Numbered from the stretch's first letter, positions 7,509 to 15,995 are shown. The stretch: 64,000 nucleotides of DNA from BOG-1155 sp963717985 (GCA_963717985.1 CAVQYC010000004.1:310001-374000), one strand, 5' to 3'. Translations and numbers: made by a program. Notes: a model not told the origin generated them from the letters alone.

Positions 7509-8942
7509 ATGGAGCCTACTACGCAGGCAGAATCTTCGAGTCTGGTGGTCGATCAGAGGGACCCCAGCGAGAACGAACTCGCCCTGCTGGGTTTTCCCAG
7601 GCAGAAGTTGTTGCTTCTCGCGGGTGATCTGGGTTCGATCCTGGCGGCGGGCCTCGTGATGTCTCCGGCCGCCACGGGGTCCGTGGCAGCCATATCGTCC
7701 CTGTTGACGATTCTGGTAGTCTCGCTCATCTGCTATCCGGCCGCCCTCTATGTCTTTGACATGTACAACGCGGAACGTTCTTTCCGCCACGGAGACATGG
7801 TAAAGCGATGCCTCTTCGCGATACTCCTCGGCGGCGCCGTTTCAGTCCTCTTTAACGCGGTCGCCGGAGAACACGCCATCATCAGGGGCCAGCTTCTCCA
7901 TATGGCCATGTTGTGGGCCCTCTTCGCCGGTTGCCGCTACGCCTATTCAACGCTTTCGCAAACCACCTTTGTGAAGAAAGCTGTGCTGATCGTCGGCGCG
8001 GGCGCTACCGGCATGGCCATCTATAATATCCTTCGCTCTCCGGCGTCACCCTATATTGTGAAAGGGTTCGTGGACGACGACGGAGCGTCAGCGGCCCGGG
8101 TCGATCCGAAAATAGTAGGCACCACCGACCGTGTGACAGAAGTTGCCGGCAATTTCGGGGCCGCCTCCGTGATACTCGCCATTCCCGGAGACCGCTCATC
8201 CCGGCTTACCCGAAGCATCCTTCAGGCACGGTTGCAAGGGACAGTAATTGAAGAGATGGCAGACGTGTACGAGCGCCTTACCGGCAGGGTCCCTGTAGAG
8301 CACATCCAGGACGGGTGGCTCCTGTCCGCTCAAGGGTTCGACATACTCCATAAAGCATATATCCGTCATGTCAAGCGTTTTCTGGATCTGGTGATATCGG
8401 GCTTCCTGCTTCTCCTTGCCGGCCCGGTGATCCTGCTTGCCGCCCTCCTGATCCATTTAGATTCGACAGGTCCTGTCTTTTATACCCAGGAGCGTGTGGG
8501 AAAGAACGGAAAAGTATTTAAGGTATGCAAGTTTCGCTCCATGAGAGTCGACGCCGAGAGCCAAGGCGCCCAATGGGCCGCCGGTGACGACCCCAGGGTT
8601 ACGCGCGTGGGGAAGTGGCTGCGTCTCTACCGCATAGACGAGCTGCCGCAGTTGTGGAACGTGGCCAGGGGCGACATGAGCCTTGTGGGCCCGAGGCCGG
8701 AGCGACCTGAGTTCTTGCGCCTCCTGGAGCAGAGGATCCCCTACTATAGCCTTCGGCACTATGTCACACCGGGGATCACGGGTTGGGCCCAAGTTACCTT
8801 CAGATACGCATCGTCGATAGAAGACGCGCTGAACAAGCTTGAGGCGGACGTCTACTACATAAAGAACATGTCCCTCCTCCTCGACCTCAAGATCATACTA
8901 AAAACGATAGGGGTGGTGTTCCTTGCACAAGGGTCGCGTTAA
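7509..8942 (+). CDS. Exopolysaccharide polyprenyl-phosphate sugar-1-phosphate transferase (XrtA/EpsB type)
   Basis: This enzyme starts repeat-unit assembly by moving a sugar-1-phosphate from a nucleotide sugar to undecaprenyl phosphate at the inner membrane. Its 477 residues show several N-terminal membrane helices (about 35-135), a CoA-binding-like Rossmann region (about 148-250, IVGAGATGMAIY), and the C-terminal bacterial sugar transferase domain (about 275-477). That domain opens with a hydrophobic hairpin and has the signature KFRSMR, the RLYRIDELPQLWNV segment and GDMSLVGPRPERPEF. Size and order match the TIGR03013/TIGR03025 group seen in XrtA-associated loci. AAGGA lies eight bases before ATG 7509. 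The next gene is the deacetylase typical of the same loci. Confidence 0.9.
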   Translation: MEPTTQAESSSLVVDQRDPSENELALLGFPRQKLLLLAGDLGSILAAGLVMSPAATGSVAAISSLLTILVVSLICYPAALYVFDMYNAERSFRHGDMVKRCLFAILLGGAVSVLFNAVAGEHAIIRGQLLHMAMLWALFAGCRYAYSTLSQTTFVKKAVLIVGAGATGMAIYNILRSPASPYIVKGFVDDDGASAARVDPKIVGTTDRVTEVAGNFGAASVILAIPGDRSSRLTRSILQARLQGTVIEEMADVYERLTGRVPVEHIQDGWLLSAQGFDILHKAYIRHVKRFLDLVISGFLLLLAGPVILLAALLIHLDSTGPVFYTQERVGKNGKVFKVCKFRSMRVDAESQGAQWAAGDDPRVTRVGKWLRLYRIDELPQLWNVARGDMSLVGPRPERPEFLRLLEQRIPYYSLRHYVTPGITGWAQVTFRYASSIEDALNKLEADVYYIKNMSLLLDLKIILKTIGVVFLAQGSR

Positions 8943-8981
8943 GCCGGAAAATGTAGTGCCCGTGCGGAGTATGGAGGTCCG

Positions 8982-9980
8982 GTGATAGGCCCCGTGAAAA
9001 ACACTGCCACTCCCATCGTGATGACCGTCGACCTCGAGGATTGGTTCCAGGTCGAAAATGCGAGGTCCGCTTATCCGGTCGCCACATGGGACTCTTGTGA
9101 CCTCCGTGTAGGTCTTTATACAAAAATCCTCCTTGATATCTTTGAGTATTACGATATCCGCTGTACCTTTTTTGTCCTTGGCTGGCTGGCCGAAAGATGC
9201 AAGAGCATGGTCCGGGATATCCGGGCCAGGGGGCATGAGCTGGCATCTCATGGATATGGTCACCAGCTTACCTATGAGCTGTCGAGGGAAAAGCTCCGCG
9301 AAGACCTCTATAGAAGCAAGAGTCTCCTCGAAGATATTACGGGCATGCGCGTTCTTGGCTACCGTGCCCCCAGCTTCTCGATCACAGACAGGGTCCTTGA
9401 ATGTCTGAGAGAACTCGGTTACGTCTACGACTCCAGCTACAACAATGCGGCCGTCAACAAACGCTACGGAAAAATCGAAGGGCAATGGCACGCATCGTCG
9501 GCAGGCCACCTGATGGCGCGAAACGGCATTTACGAGCTGCCTGTCAGCAACCTGAGTATCGACAGGATCACCTTGCCCTGGGGCGGAGGGGGTTACTTCA
9601 GGTTCTGGCCTTTCCCCCTCTTTAAGTGGGGGGTCGAGCGTATCCTGAGTACTCAGGGCAGTTACCTCTTTTACTTTCACCCCTGGGAGCTCGACTCCGT
9701 TCAGCCGAAGATCAAAAATATCGGCATCGCAAAAAGGTTTTGCCACCGCGTAAATCTTGTCAACACATTTCATCGCATTAATCTGCTGTGCTCTACCTTC
9801 AAATACTGTCGGTTCATTTCATGCGCCTCCTTTCTTGAAACGCCTTCTCGTTGCGCCTCCCTTCAAAGCTGTAAGGATAGCGGACACGCTTCCATGAAAG
9901 TCTCCGTTAGGCCTTATCGAGCCTCACGCGCTCCCTATCGGGTCCACTTGAGTGATTCCCGTGAAAGCCACATTATTTAG
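8982..9980 (+). CDS. XrtA-system polysaccharide deacetylase (NodB-fold) with atypical C-terminus
   Basis: This is a polysaccharide deacetylase of the DUF3473/TIGR03006 type. The N-terminal MTVDLEDWFQVE carries the metal-site aspartates (Asp17, Asp20), the HGYGH motif the histidines (His90, His94), and YRAPSFSI is the usual third motif. The enzyme would remove N-acetyl groups from the exopolysaccharide. It starts at GTG 8982 with GGAGGT only three bases away; no better start is visible. The family normally ends soon after the FHPWELD region with a short helix. Here about the last 55 residues (cysteine- and arginine-rich) do not resemble the family and may come from a frameshift or read-through near 9810. 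Confidence 0.85.
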   Translation: MIGPVKNTATPIVMTVDLEDWFQVENARSAYPVATWDSCDLRVGLYTKILLDIFEYYDIRCTFFVLGWLAERCKSMVRDIRARGHELASHGYGHQLTYELSREKLREDLYRSKSLLEDITGMRVLGYRAPSFSITDRVLECLRELGYVYDSSYNNAAVNKRYGKIEGQWHASSAGHLMARNGIYELPVSNLSIDRITLPWGGGGYFRFWPFPLFKWGVERILSTQGSYLFYFHPWELDSVQPKIKNIGIAKRFCHRVNLVNTFHRINLLCSTFKYCRFISCASFLETPSRCASLQSCKDSGHASMKVSVRPYRASRAPYRVHLSDSRESHII

Positions 9981-9982
9981 CC

Positions 9983-10000
9983 CCGGCCGAACGCGGCCGG
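9983..10000 (+). terminator. GC-rich hairpin just after the deacetylase gene
   Basis: CCGGCCG-AACG-CGGCCGG forms a perfect 7-bp stem two bases after the stop codon. There is no T-run behind it, so termination is only a possibility. Confidence 0.3.
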
Positions 10001-10147
10001 CCGATCGTGCTGCTGTAAAGCAATCGGACACTGTAAGAGAAGCCGGCGCATGCTTCTTTGCAGCCGTACCCCGGGCCGTACCGCTCATCTCATGTAATAT
10101 CACGTACTTAGAAATGCGGCAAGGGGCATCTTTGCCAGAGTGGCACC

Positions 10148-10163
10148 TGGCACGGTTATTGTA
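10148..10163 (+). promoter_or_regulatory. Candidate sigma-54 (RpoN) promoter 2
   Basis: TGGCACG-GTTA-TTGTA keeps the full TGGCACG -24 block and TTG at -12 with correct spacing; only the -12 C is replaced by T. The core is nearly the same as the site at 7237-7252. Transcription would start near 10174 and feed the sugar-biosynthesis block that begins at 10309. Confidence 0.5.
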
Positions 10164-10178
10164 ATCAGGTGGTCAAAC

Positions 10179-10275
10179 GCGCGGAGACTTAACTTGAACG
10201 AGCTCGTCTCACGCGCCATCCAAAATACCGTCCAACCCTTTCCAACGGCGGTAGCTTGCCCGCGTGAGACCTTTT
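10179..10275 (+). promoter_or_regulatory. Attenuator-like leader with two mutually exclusive stems
   Basis: The segment GTCTCACGCG (10205-10214) can pair in two ways. Upstream it pairs with GCGCGGAGAC (10179-10188): two 5-bp helices with a single bulged A, 16-base loop. Downstream it pairs with CGCGTGAGAC (10261-10270): a perfect 10-bp stem followed at once by CTTTTTC. The second form resembles an intrinsic terminator with a large structured loop, the first an antiterminator. It sits between the sigma-54-like promoter and the gene at 10309. The rest of the 9981-10308 gap holds no coding frame I trust. Confidence 0.45.
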
Positions 10276-10308
10276 TCAAGAAATGAATCCATGCAAGAGA
10301 GGTGACAA

Positions 10309-11391
10309 ATGAAAGTCATGGTAACGGGTTCACACGGCTATATAGGATCGATTCTCGTCCCCATGTTGCTGAAGGAGGGACATGAGGTTCTGGGACTGGA
10401 CAGCAATCTCTATGAAGAGTGCGTTTTCGGCGACGCAAAGCCTAGCGCGCCCGCCCTCAGGAAGGACATCCGCGACGTCGGGCCTTCGGACCTGCGGGGA
10501 GTCTATGCCGTAATCCACCTGGCTGCCCTGTCAAACGATCCGTTGAGCGATCTCAACCCCGAGCTTACCTTCGAGATCAATTACAAGGCTTCGGTGCGTC
10601 TGGCGCGGCTCGCAAAGGAGTCAGGGGTCCGCCGCTTTATTTTTTCCTCGTCGTGCAGCACCTACGGGGCCTCGGGGGACCAGATGCTGACGGAAGCGGC
10701 TTCCTTCAACCCGGTCACCCCCTACGGCGAATCAAAGGTGCTCGTGGAAAGGGATGTGGCGGCCCTTGCGGATCCGGCATTCAGCCCCACCTTTCTGCGG
10801 AACGCGACCGTCTACGGCGTCTCCCCCAGCATGCGCTTCGACCTCGTACTGAACAACCTGGTTGCCTGGGCGTTCACCCGTGGTCTGGTCTACCTGAAGA
10901 GCGACGGGACCCCCTGGCGCCCCATCGTCCATGTCGAAGACGTGTCGCGCGCCTTTTTGGCGGTCCTGAACGCGCCCCCCGAGACCGTCCACAACCGGGC
11001 CTTCAACGTGGGGAGCAACAGTGAGAACTACCGGATCAGTGAGTTGGCGGACATCGTGAAAGAGACCGTACCCAATTGCCGCATCGAATTCGCGAGCGAC
11101 GCGGGTCCGGATAAGAGGTGTTACCGGGCAGACTTCACTAAGTTCGCCGGGACGTTCCCCAACTACCGGCCCAAATGGACGGCCCGCCAGGGGGCGGCAG
11201 AGCTTTACGCGGCGTATCGGAAAACAGGGCTCAACCTCGACGACTTCGAGGGACCCCGTTTCAAGCGCATCGAGCACATAAAGCAACTGCTGGCCGCCGG
11301 GCGCCTGGACAGTACCCTCAGATGGACCGGATCGACCCGGTCCCCTTCGGCATGGCACACAAGGGCAAATATTCGCCAGCAAATCAAATAA
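10309..11391 (+). CDS. NAD-dependent epimerase/dehydratase, extended SDR (copy 1)
   Basis: This extended short-chain dehydrogenase of 360 residues acts on a nucleotide sugar. It has the Rossmann motif GSHGYIG (7-13), the Ser/Thr region SSCSTYG (114-120) and the catalytic pair Tyr139/Lys143 in YGESK. The family oxidises C4 and then epimerises, dehydrates or reduces, so the exact step cannot be read from the motifs. It is closely paralogous to the protein at 14285-15310 over its full length, including a distinctive C-terminal EGPRF.RI...KQLLA.GR signature that ordinary GalE or RmlB enzymes lack. The ATG follows AGAGAGGTG. It heads a tight cluster with a 3,5-epimerase, a SAF-domain dehydrogenase and a methyltransferase, which points to synthesis of a modified deoxy or branched sugar. 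Confidence 0.88.
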   Translation: MKVMVTGSHGYIGSILVPMLLKEGHEVLGLDSNLYEECVFGDAKPSAPALRKDIRDVGPSDLRGVYAVIHLAALSNDPLSDLNPELTFEINYKASVRLARLAKESGVRRFIFSSSCSTYGASGDQMLTEAASFNPVTPYGESKVLVERDVAALADPAFSPTFLRNATVYGVSPSMRFDLVLNNLVAWAFTRGLVYLKSDGTPWRPIVHVEDVSRAFLAVLNAPPETVHNRAFNVGSNSENYRISELADIVKETVPNCRIEFASDAGPDKRCYRADFTKFAGTFPNYRPKWTARQGAAELYAAYRKTGLNLDDFEGPRFKRIEHIKQLLAAGRLDSTLRWTGSTRSPSAWHTRANIRQQIK

Positions 11392-11409
11392 ATGGGGGGC
11401 TAAAAGACG

Positions 11410-12033
11410 ATGAATTTCACTGAAACGAAACTGAAAGGCGCATTTGTCATCGATATCGAGCGCAGGGAAGATTCGCGCGGTTTTTTTGCGCGAGCGTTTT
11501 GCCAGAATGAGTTCAAGGCGCAGGGCCTCAAACCGATTATCGCGCAGGCGAACGTGGCCTTCAATCATCTGAAGGGCACAATGCGCGGGATGCACTTCCA
11601 GTACCCGCCCGCGGCCGAGACAAAGTTCGTGCGCTGCACGCGGGGAGCGATCCTTGACATCATCGTCGACCTTCGTCCGAAAAGTCCTACCTATCTCGAC
11701 CACGTCGCCGTCGAGCTGACTGAAGATAATCATCGCGGTCTCTACGTTCCTGAACGCTTTGCTCACGGGTATCAGGTGCTGCAGGACAAAACGGAGACAA
11801 GCTACCAGGTGGGCGAGTTTTATGCGCCCGGCGCCGAGAGCGGCCTGTCTTATTGCGACCCCCGTCTGGGCCTCCAGTGGCCGCTGCCGGTGTCCGTCAT
11901 ATCACAGAAGGACCGGGAGTGGAAGCTCCTCGACGAGATCGAGTTTGAGCTGAGGCGCCGGATGCGCATCTCGGCCAGCGAAAGCGTCATATATGGTCCG
12001 TTAACGGCTGCGGGTCCGAAAGGCGGGATCTGA
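11410..12033 (+). CDS. rfbC: dTDP-4-dehydrorhamnose 3,5-epimerase family protein
   Basis: This cupin-fold RmlC-type enzyme of 207 residues epimerises C3 and/or C5 of a 4-keto-6-deoxy nucleotide sugar. The family landmarks are clear: the N-terminal D.RGFF.R.F strand, GTMRGMHFQ with the catalytic His62, the VDLR.KSPTYL segment and the VPERFAHGYQVL motif followed by the tyrosine-containing TETSYQVGEFYAPG. It is slightly longer than RmlC at the C-terminus. No rmlA, rmlB or rmlD set is present nearby, and the only nucleotidyltransferase in the block is a cytidylyltransferase-like protein, so the substrate may be a CDP- rather than dTDP-sugar. It lies 18 bases after the SDR gene in the same operon. 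Confidence 0.9.
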   Translation: MNFTETKLKGAFVIDIERREDSRGFFARAFCQNEFKAQGLKPIIAQANVAFNHLKGTMRGMHFQYPPAAETKFVRCTRGAILDIIVDLRPKSPTYLDHVAVELTEDNHRGLYVPERFAHGYQVLQDKTETSYQVGEFYAPGAESGLSYCDPRLGLQWPLPVSVISQKDREWKLLDEIEFELRRRMRISASESVIYGPLTAAGPKGGI

Positions 12034-12062
12034 AAGGCGCTTGTAACAGGAGGGCATCACCC

Positions 12063-13382
12063 ATGATTTTGATTGATACTGCATTGAGAAACCGGGAGGA
12101 GCAGGGAAAGCCCATCCGCGTCGCTATGATGGGTGCAGGATTTATGGGGCAAGGACTTACGAATCAAATCGTGAACAGCTTCCCGGGCATGCGGATGGCA
12201 GCCGTACAGAACAGGCATCCGGAAAAGGCGTTCCACGTTTACCGATATGCCGGAGTTGAGGACATTGTTGAAGCGACCACACAGGCGCAAATGGAGAATG
12301 CAATTCGTGCGGGAAAAGCGGTGGTCACGCAAGATGCCTTTCTCCTCGCAAGGTCCGAACAGGTCGACGTAGTGGTCGATGTAACCGGTTCGGTAGAATT
12401 CGGGGCGAATGTCGTTCTTGAAGCGTTCCGGCACGGGAAAGACGTTGTCCTGGTGAATGCCGAGCTCGACGCCACAATCGGTCCCATTTTGCAGGTTTAC
12501 GCGAAAAAATATGGAGTCATCATGTCCGCGTGTGAAGGGGACGAGCCAGGCGTGGAGTTGAATCTTTACCGGTGGGTCAAAGGGCTTGGGCTCACCCCGA
12601 GGGTGCTTGGCAACGTGAAGGGCCTCCAGGATCCGTACCGGAACCCCACGACCCAGAAGGGCTTCGCCGAGCGGTGGGGCCAAAACCCTGCCCTGGTGAC
12701 CAGCTTTGCCGATGGCTCGAAGATCAGCTTCGAGCAGACCATAGTGGCGAACGCAACAGGATTTGCCGTAAAGTCGCGAGGGATGTCCAGGGGCCTTGAG
12801 TACCGCGACGATATCACAAAAATCGGGGCGCTCTACGACATCGACGAGCTGCGTGGACTCGGCGGCATTGTGGATTACGTGGTCGGCACTCCAATGACGA
12901 AGGTTTACTGCCTGGCCGAGCACACAGATCCCAAGCAGCGACATTACTTAAATCTGTACAAAATGGGTGAAGGGCCGCTCTATTCCTTCTTTTCTCCATA
13001 CCATCTCGTTCATTTTGAGACGCCAAACGCTATCGCCCGGGTCGTGTTGTTTCGCGATTCCGTTGCCCCGGCTTTGGGCGGGCCTGTAGTCGAGGTCTGC
13101 GCCGTTGCGAAGCGCGATCTTAGGGCGGGTGAAGTCCTTGATGACTACGGCATGTACATGACCTACGGCGAAGCAGTGAATGCAGACGAAATGAGCGAAA
13201 AACGTTACCTGCCGGAAGGCCTGGTGGAAGGCTGCACCCTCAAGGCCGACAGGAACAAAGATGACGTCCTCACCTATGACGACGTCGAGCTGCCGCCCGG
13301 CCGTTTGGCGGATAGACTTCGCGCAGAGCAGTACCAATACTTCCGCGGCGACACCTGGCTGAAAGAGCTGCTTAAGATGTAG
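12063..13382 (+). CDS. NAD(P)-dependent oxidoreductase with SAF domain (COG4091-like, 'homoserine dehydrogenase-like')
   Basis: The 439-residue protein has an N-terminal Rossmann fold with GAGFMG (24-29), a central region resembling the predicted homoserine dehydrogenases of COG4091 (VVDVTGSVEFGANVVLEA, NAELDATIGPILQVYA, CEGDEPGV), and a C-terminal SAF-like domain (about 345-400; AKRDLRAGEVLDDYG) as found in antifreeze-like and UxaA proteins. The family is not well characterised. Its place inside an operon for nucleotide-sugar modification makes threonine biosynthesis unlikely, and an oxidation or C-C rearrangement of a sugar intermediate more likely. AGGAGGG precedes the ATG, and the gene is 29 bases after the epimerase. 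Confidence 0.75.
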   Translation: MILIDTALRNREEQGKPIRVAMMGAGFMGQGLTNQIVNSFPGMRMAAVQNRHPEKAFHVYRYAGVEDIVEATTQAQMENAIRAGKAVVTQDAFLLARSEQVDVVVDVTGSVEFGANVVLEAFRHGKDVVLVNAELDATIGPILQVYAKKYGVIMSACEGDEPGVELNLYRWVKGLGLTPRVLGNVKGLQDPYRNPTTQKGFAERWGQNPALVTSFADGSKISFEQTIVANATGFAVKSRGMSRGLEYRDDITKIGALYDIDELRGLGGIVDYVVGTPMTKVYCLAEHTDPKQRHYLNLYKMGEGPLYSFFSPYHLVHFETPNAIARVVLFRDSVAPALGGPVVEVCAVAKRDLRAGEVLDDYGMYMTYGEAVNADEMSEKRYLPEGLVEGCTLKADRNKDDVLTYDDVELPPGRLADRLRAEQYQYFRGDTWLKELLKM

Positions 13383-13445
13383 GCCCGACTTTTCTTGGCC
13401 ATCCAAGGTCAAAAGGAGTTCCTTATCAATGGTGAGGAGGATACT

Positions 13446-14273
13446 ATGGATGAAGTCTTCTACGATTCACACATGTCGGACAAAATCAAGCAATACTGGA
13501 GCGACCGCGCGAGGGCCACGGAACCCGCCTCGGTACAGGCTACTACCTACGATGTTTTTCTCCGTGAACTTGAAATTTCCACATTGAAAGACAAGATTGC
13601 CGCTGCGTCTCTCCCCCAGGGCGCCACTGTGGTCGATCTGGGCTGCGGCGACGGCTACGCGACGGTGAACCTTGCCGCTGCCTTCCCGACGATCCGTTTT
13701 ATCGGTATAGACTGGAGCGAGGAGATGCTGGCTCTCGCCGGGCAAAGACTCTCGGCTCAGAAGCTGCCTCCCGGCAGGGTCTCGTTTCGCGTCGGGGACA
13801 TGCATCGTCTCTCTGACGGCCTTCAGTCCGGGAAATTCGAAGTGTTCCTGACCGTGCGCAGCTTAATAAATCTCATGTCCTCTGAGGAGCAGTACCATGC
13901 GATAACGCAGATTGCGAAGCATTTGGTGCCCGGCGGCTACTATTTCGGCATAGAGAACTTTATGCAGGGACAAAAGAATTTTAACTACATGCGCGCGGCC
14001 GTGGGACTTCCGGAAATCCCGGTACGATGGCACAATCATTTTTTCGATGAAGAAGTATTCCGGACAGAAACCGGGAAATTATTCGATTCGGTGGCAATAG
14101 AGAGCTTCTCCAGCTCATACTACCTCGCGACGCGGGTCATTTACTCCGCCGGGTGTCACCTGATGGGAGTGGAGCCGGATTATTTTCACCCGATCCACCA
14201 GACTGCCGGAAGGCTCCCGGCTTTTGGCGACTTCAGCCCGATCAAGCTTATAAGTGCACGGCGAAAGCTCTAA
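13446..14273 (+). CDS. Class I SAM-dependent methyltransferase
   Basis: This is a 275-residue methyltransferase with a Rossmann-like core. Motif I is VVDLGCGDGYA (Asp64 onward), the acidic residue after strand 2 is in GIDWSEEML, and motif IV is in the VFLTVRSLINL region. The start is ATG 13446, preceded by GAGGAGG; the frame is open further upstream, but no ribosome-binding site supports it. Family members methylate small molecules, including sugar hydroxyls, amino groups or ring carbons. Being tightly placed between a SAF-domain dehydrogenase and an SDR (12 bases to the next start), it is probably a sugar methyltransferase. Whether it acts on O, N or C is unknown. Confidence 0.82.
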   Translation: MDEVFYDSHMSDKIKQYWSDRARATEPASVQATTYDVFLRELEISTLKDKIAAASLPQGATVVDLGCGDGYATVNLAAAFPTIRFIGIDWSEEMLALAGQRLSAQKLPPGRVSFRVGDMHRLSDGLQSGKFEVFLTVRSLINLMSSEEQYHAITQIAKHLVPGGYYFGIENFMQGQKNFNYMRAAVGLPEIPVRWHNHFFDEEVFRTETGKLFDSVAIESFSSSYYLATRVIYSAGCHLMGVEPDYFHPIHQTAGRLPAFGDFSPIKLISARRKL

Positions 14274-14284
14274 GAGGAGAGACT

Positions 14285-15310
14285 ATGCGCATCCTGCTCA
14301 CCGGACACAAAGGTTACATCGGTGCCGTAATGGCACCAATCCTGCTCGATGCCGGCCATGAGGTGGTCGGCCTCGACAGCGACCTCTTTCAGGGGTGTAC
14401 GTTCACTCCGGGCCTCCGCCCCATTCCCGAGCTGCGGCTGGATCTCCGGGATGTCCGGCAACAATACCTGAAAGGATTCGACGCGGTCGTGCACCTCGCG
14501 GCGCTCTCCAACGATTCCCTGAGCAACCTTAATCCCGGGATCACGTACGACATCAACCACGCCGCCTCGGTCCGCCTTGCGCGACTCGCCAAGGATGCCG
14601 GCGTGCGACGCTTCCTCTTTTCCTCTTCCTGCAGTGTCTACGGCACGCCGGACGGCGAGTGCGTTACAGAGACGGCCCGGCTCGATCCCATCGCTCCCTA
14701 CAGCATCGCGAAAGTCCGTGTAGAACAGGACGTCGCGAAGCTGGCCGGCGAGAGCTTTAGCCCGACGTTCCTCCGAAACGCGACGGCCTACGGCGTTTCG
14801 CCGCGATTCAACGTCGAGCTTGTATTGAACAATCTCGTGGCCTGGGCCTATGCAAACGGCAGCATCTACATCAAGAGCGACGGCGCCGGCTGGCAACCGA
14901 CCGTCCACGTGGAAGACATTTCCCGGGCATTCCTGGCCGTTCTGGAAGCGCCGCGCGAGGTAGTTCACAACCAGGCGCTCAATGTGGGCCGAACCGGGGA
15001 GAACTACAGCATCCGCGAGTTGGCCGAAATCGTCCGAGAGGCCGTCCCCGGCGCGGGCATTGAGTACGCGAAGAACCCCGTCCCAACCGCACGGTCCTAT
15101 CGGGTGGACTTCGGGAGGATCCAGCGCCTCTTGCCCGAGTTCAAGCCGCGTTGGAACGCCCGGCTGGGGGCGGAGCAACTCTATGCCGCTTACCGCAGCG
15201 CCACATTCGCGGTCGAAGATTGCGAAGGACCGCGTTTCAACCGGATCGCCTGGTTGAAGCAACTCCTCGCCTGCGGCCGGGTGAATGCCGAGCTGCGCTG
15301 GGCGGCTTGA
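14285..15310 (+). CDS. NAD-dependent epimerase/dehydratase, extended SDR (copy 2)
   Basis: This 341-residue extended SDR is paralogous to the one at 10309-11391. The motifs stand at identical positions: GHKGYIG (7-13), SSCSVYG (114-120), Tyr139 and Lys143 (YSIAK). It has the same C-terminal EGPRFNRI..LKQLLACGR tail. The catalytic surroundings differ (YGESK against YSIAK), so the two enzymes may take successive or branching steps on the same nucleotide sugar. The start at ATG 14285 is backed by AGGAGAG; an upstream extension of the frame overlaps the methyltransferase gene and has no such support. Confidence 0.87.
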   Translation: MRILLTGHKGYIGAVMAPILLDAGHEVVGLDSDLFQGCTFTPGLRPIPELRLDLRDVRQQYLKGFDAVVHLAALSNDSLSNLNPGITYDINHAASVRLARLAKDAGVRRFLFSSSCSVYGTPDGECVTETARLDPIAPYSIAKVRVEQDVAKLAGESFSPTFLRNATAYGVSPRFNVELVLNNLVAWAYANGSIYIKSDGAGWQPTVHVEDISRAFLAVLEAPREVVHNQALNVGRTGENYSIRELAEIVREAVPGAGIEYAKNPVPTARSYRVDFGRIQRLLPEFKPRWNARLGAEQLYAAYRSATFAVEDCEGPRFNRIAWLKQLLACGRVNAELRWAA

Positions 15311-15346
15311 GACGGCCCTGGCCGGCCGCATGCAACGGCAGTAGCG

Positions 15347-15502
15347 ATGGACACCTTCGAAGATACACAGTTTTTAGACGAACTAGTTTCCAAAGGCAGT
15401 GCGCTTTGGGAAGCGTTGAAGAATGCAAACGGCAACAAGCAAGGGCGCAGAGAGGAGAGGAGAAAACAAGGGCGGAGGAAGATCAATGCCTCAGACGTTT
15501 AA
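15347..15502 (+). CDS. Possible short protein or gene remnant (51 residues)
   Basis: An ATG at 15347 opens a frame whose first 28 residues (MDTFEDTQFLDELVSKGSAL and onward) look like a natural protein N-terminus. It then runs into a basic low-complexity tail (QGRREERRKQGRRK) encoded by a purine-rich repeat-like stretch, and stops at 15500-15502, overlapping the next gene start. There is no good ribosome-binding site. It may be a remnant of a gene whose body was lost when the repeat-like sequence arrived, or a real small protein. I do not recognise it. Confidence 0.25.
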   Translation: MDTFEDTQFLDELVSKGSALWEALKNANGNKQGRREERRKQGRRKINASDV

Positions 15503-15995
15503 ATCCAGAATTGCAGACTTCACAATCTTTGGAAAATCTCCGGCAAATGCCTATTTGCGTCTGAACCGACTAATTTGGTACCACCTTCCCCATTTCTTTA
15601 ATTGTTTAGACAGTCTGGTTTCTTCGCGCGGTACATCTTACCAATTAAATATTCCGGCGTCGCCGTCATTCACCGGGAAAGGGCTAACGGGATATACATT
15701 TGATGGACTAAAGAACCGGCGGCTTGAGATCCTATTTGCAGATGTTCAAAAAGGACATGACACGTTTATGATAAGCAAGAAAATCACTCGTATTTACTAC
15801 GTGGTCGAAGGAAACGGGTTTTTTACAATAAACGGTGAAAAATTGGGCGTATATTCCGGCATGCTTCTCGAAGTTCCGCCAAAAGTGGAATACTCGTACT
15901 CAGGAAATATGAAACTTATCATAATCTCAAACCCACCTTGGCACGAAGGAAATGACATATTTACGAAGCCAAACCCGGATGTGTTCACTGCATAG
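15486..15995 (+). CDS. Small cupin-domain protein
   Basis: The 169-residue protein has a C-terminal cupin beta-barrel (about 75-160), visible as ITRIYYVVEGNGFFTINGEK followed by SGMLLEVPPKVEYSYSGNMKLIIISNPPW. The usual metal-binding histidines of motif 1 are not obvious, so catalysis is uncertain. The first 40 residues (MPQTFKSRIADFTIFGKSP and onward) do not belong to the cupin fold and closely resemble the N-terminus of the CheR-like protein encoded next (16141), which suggests a shared targeting or docking segment. GGAGG lies before the ATG at 15486. It is probably a sugar isomerase-like or accessory protein of the nucleotide-sugar pathway, but the function is open. Confidence 0.65.
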   Translation: MPQTFKSRIADFTIFGKSPANAYLRLNRLIWYHLPHFFNCLDSLVSSRGTSYQLNIPASPSFTGKGLTGYTFDGLKNRRLEILFADVQKGHDTFMISKKITRIYYVVEGNGFFTINGEKLGVYSGMLLEVPPKVEYSYSGNMKLIIISNPPWHEGNDIFTKPNPDVFTA

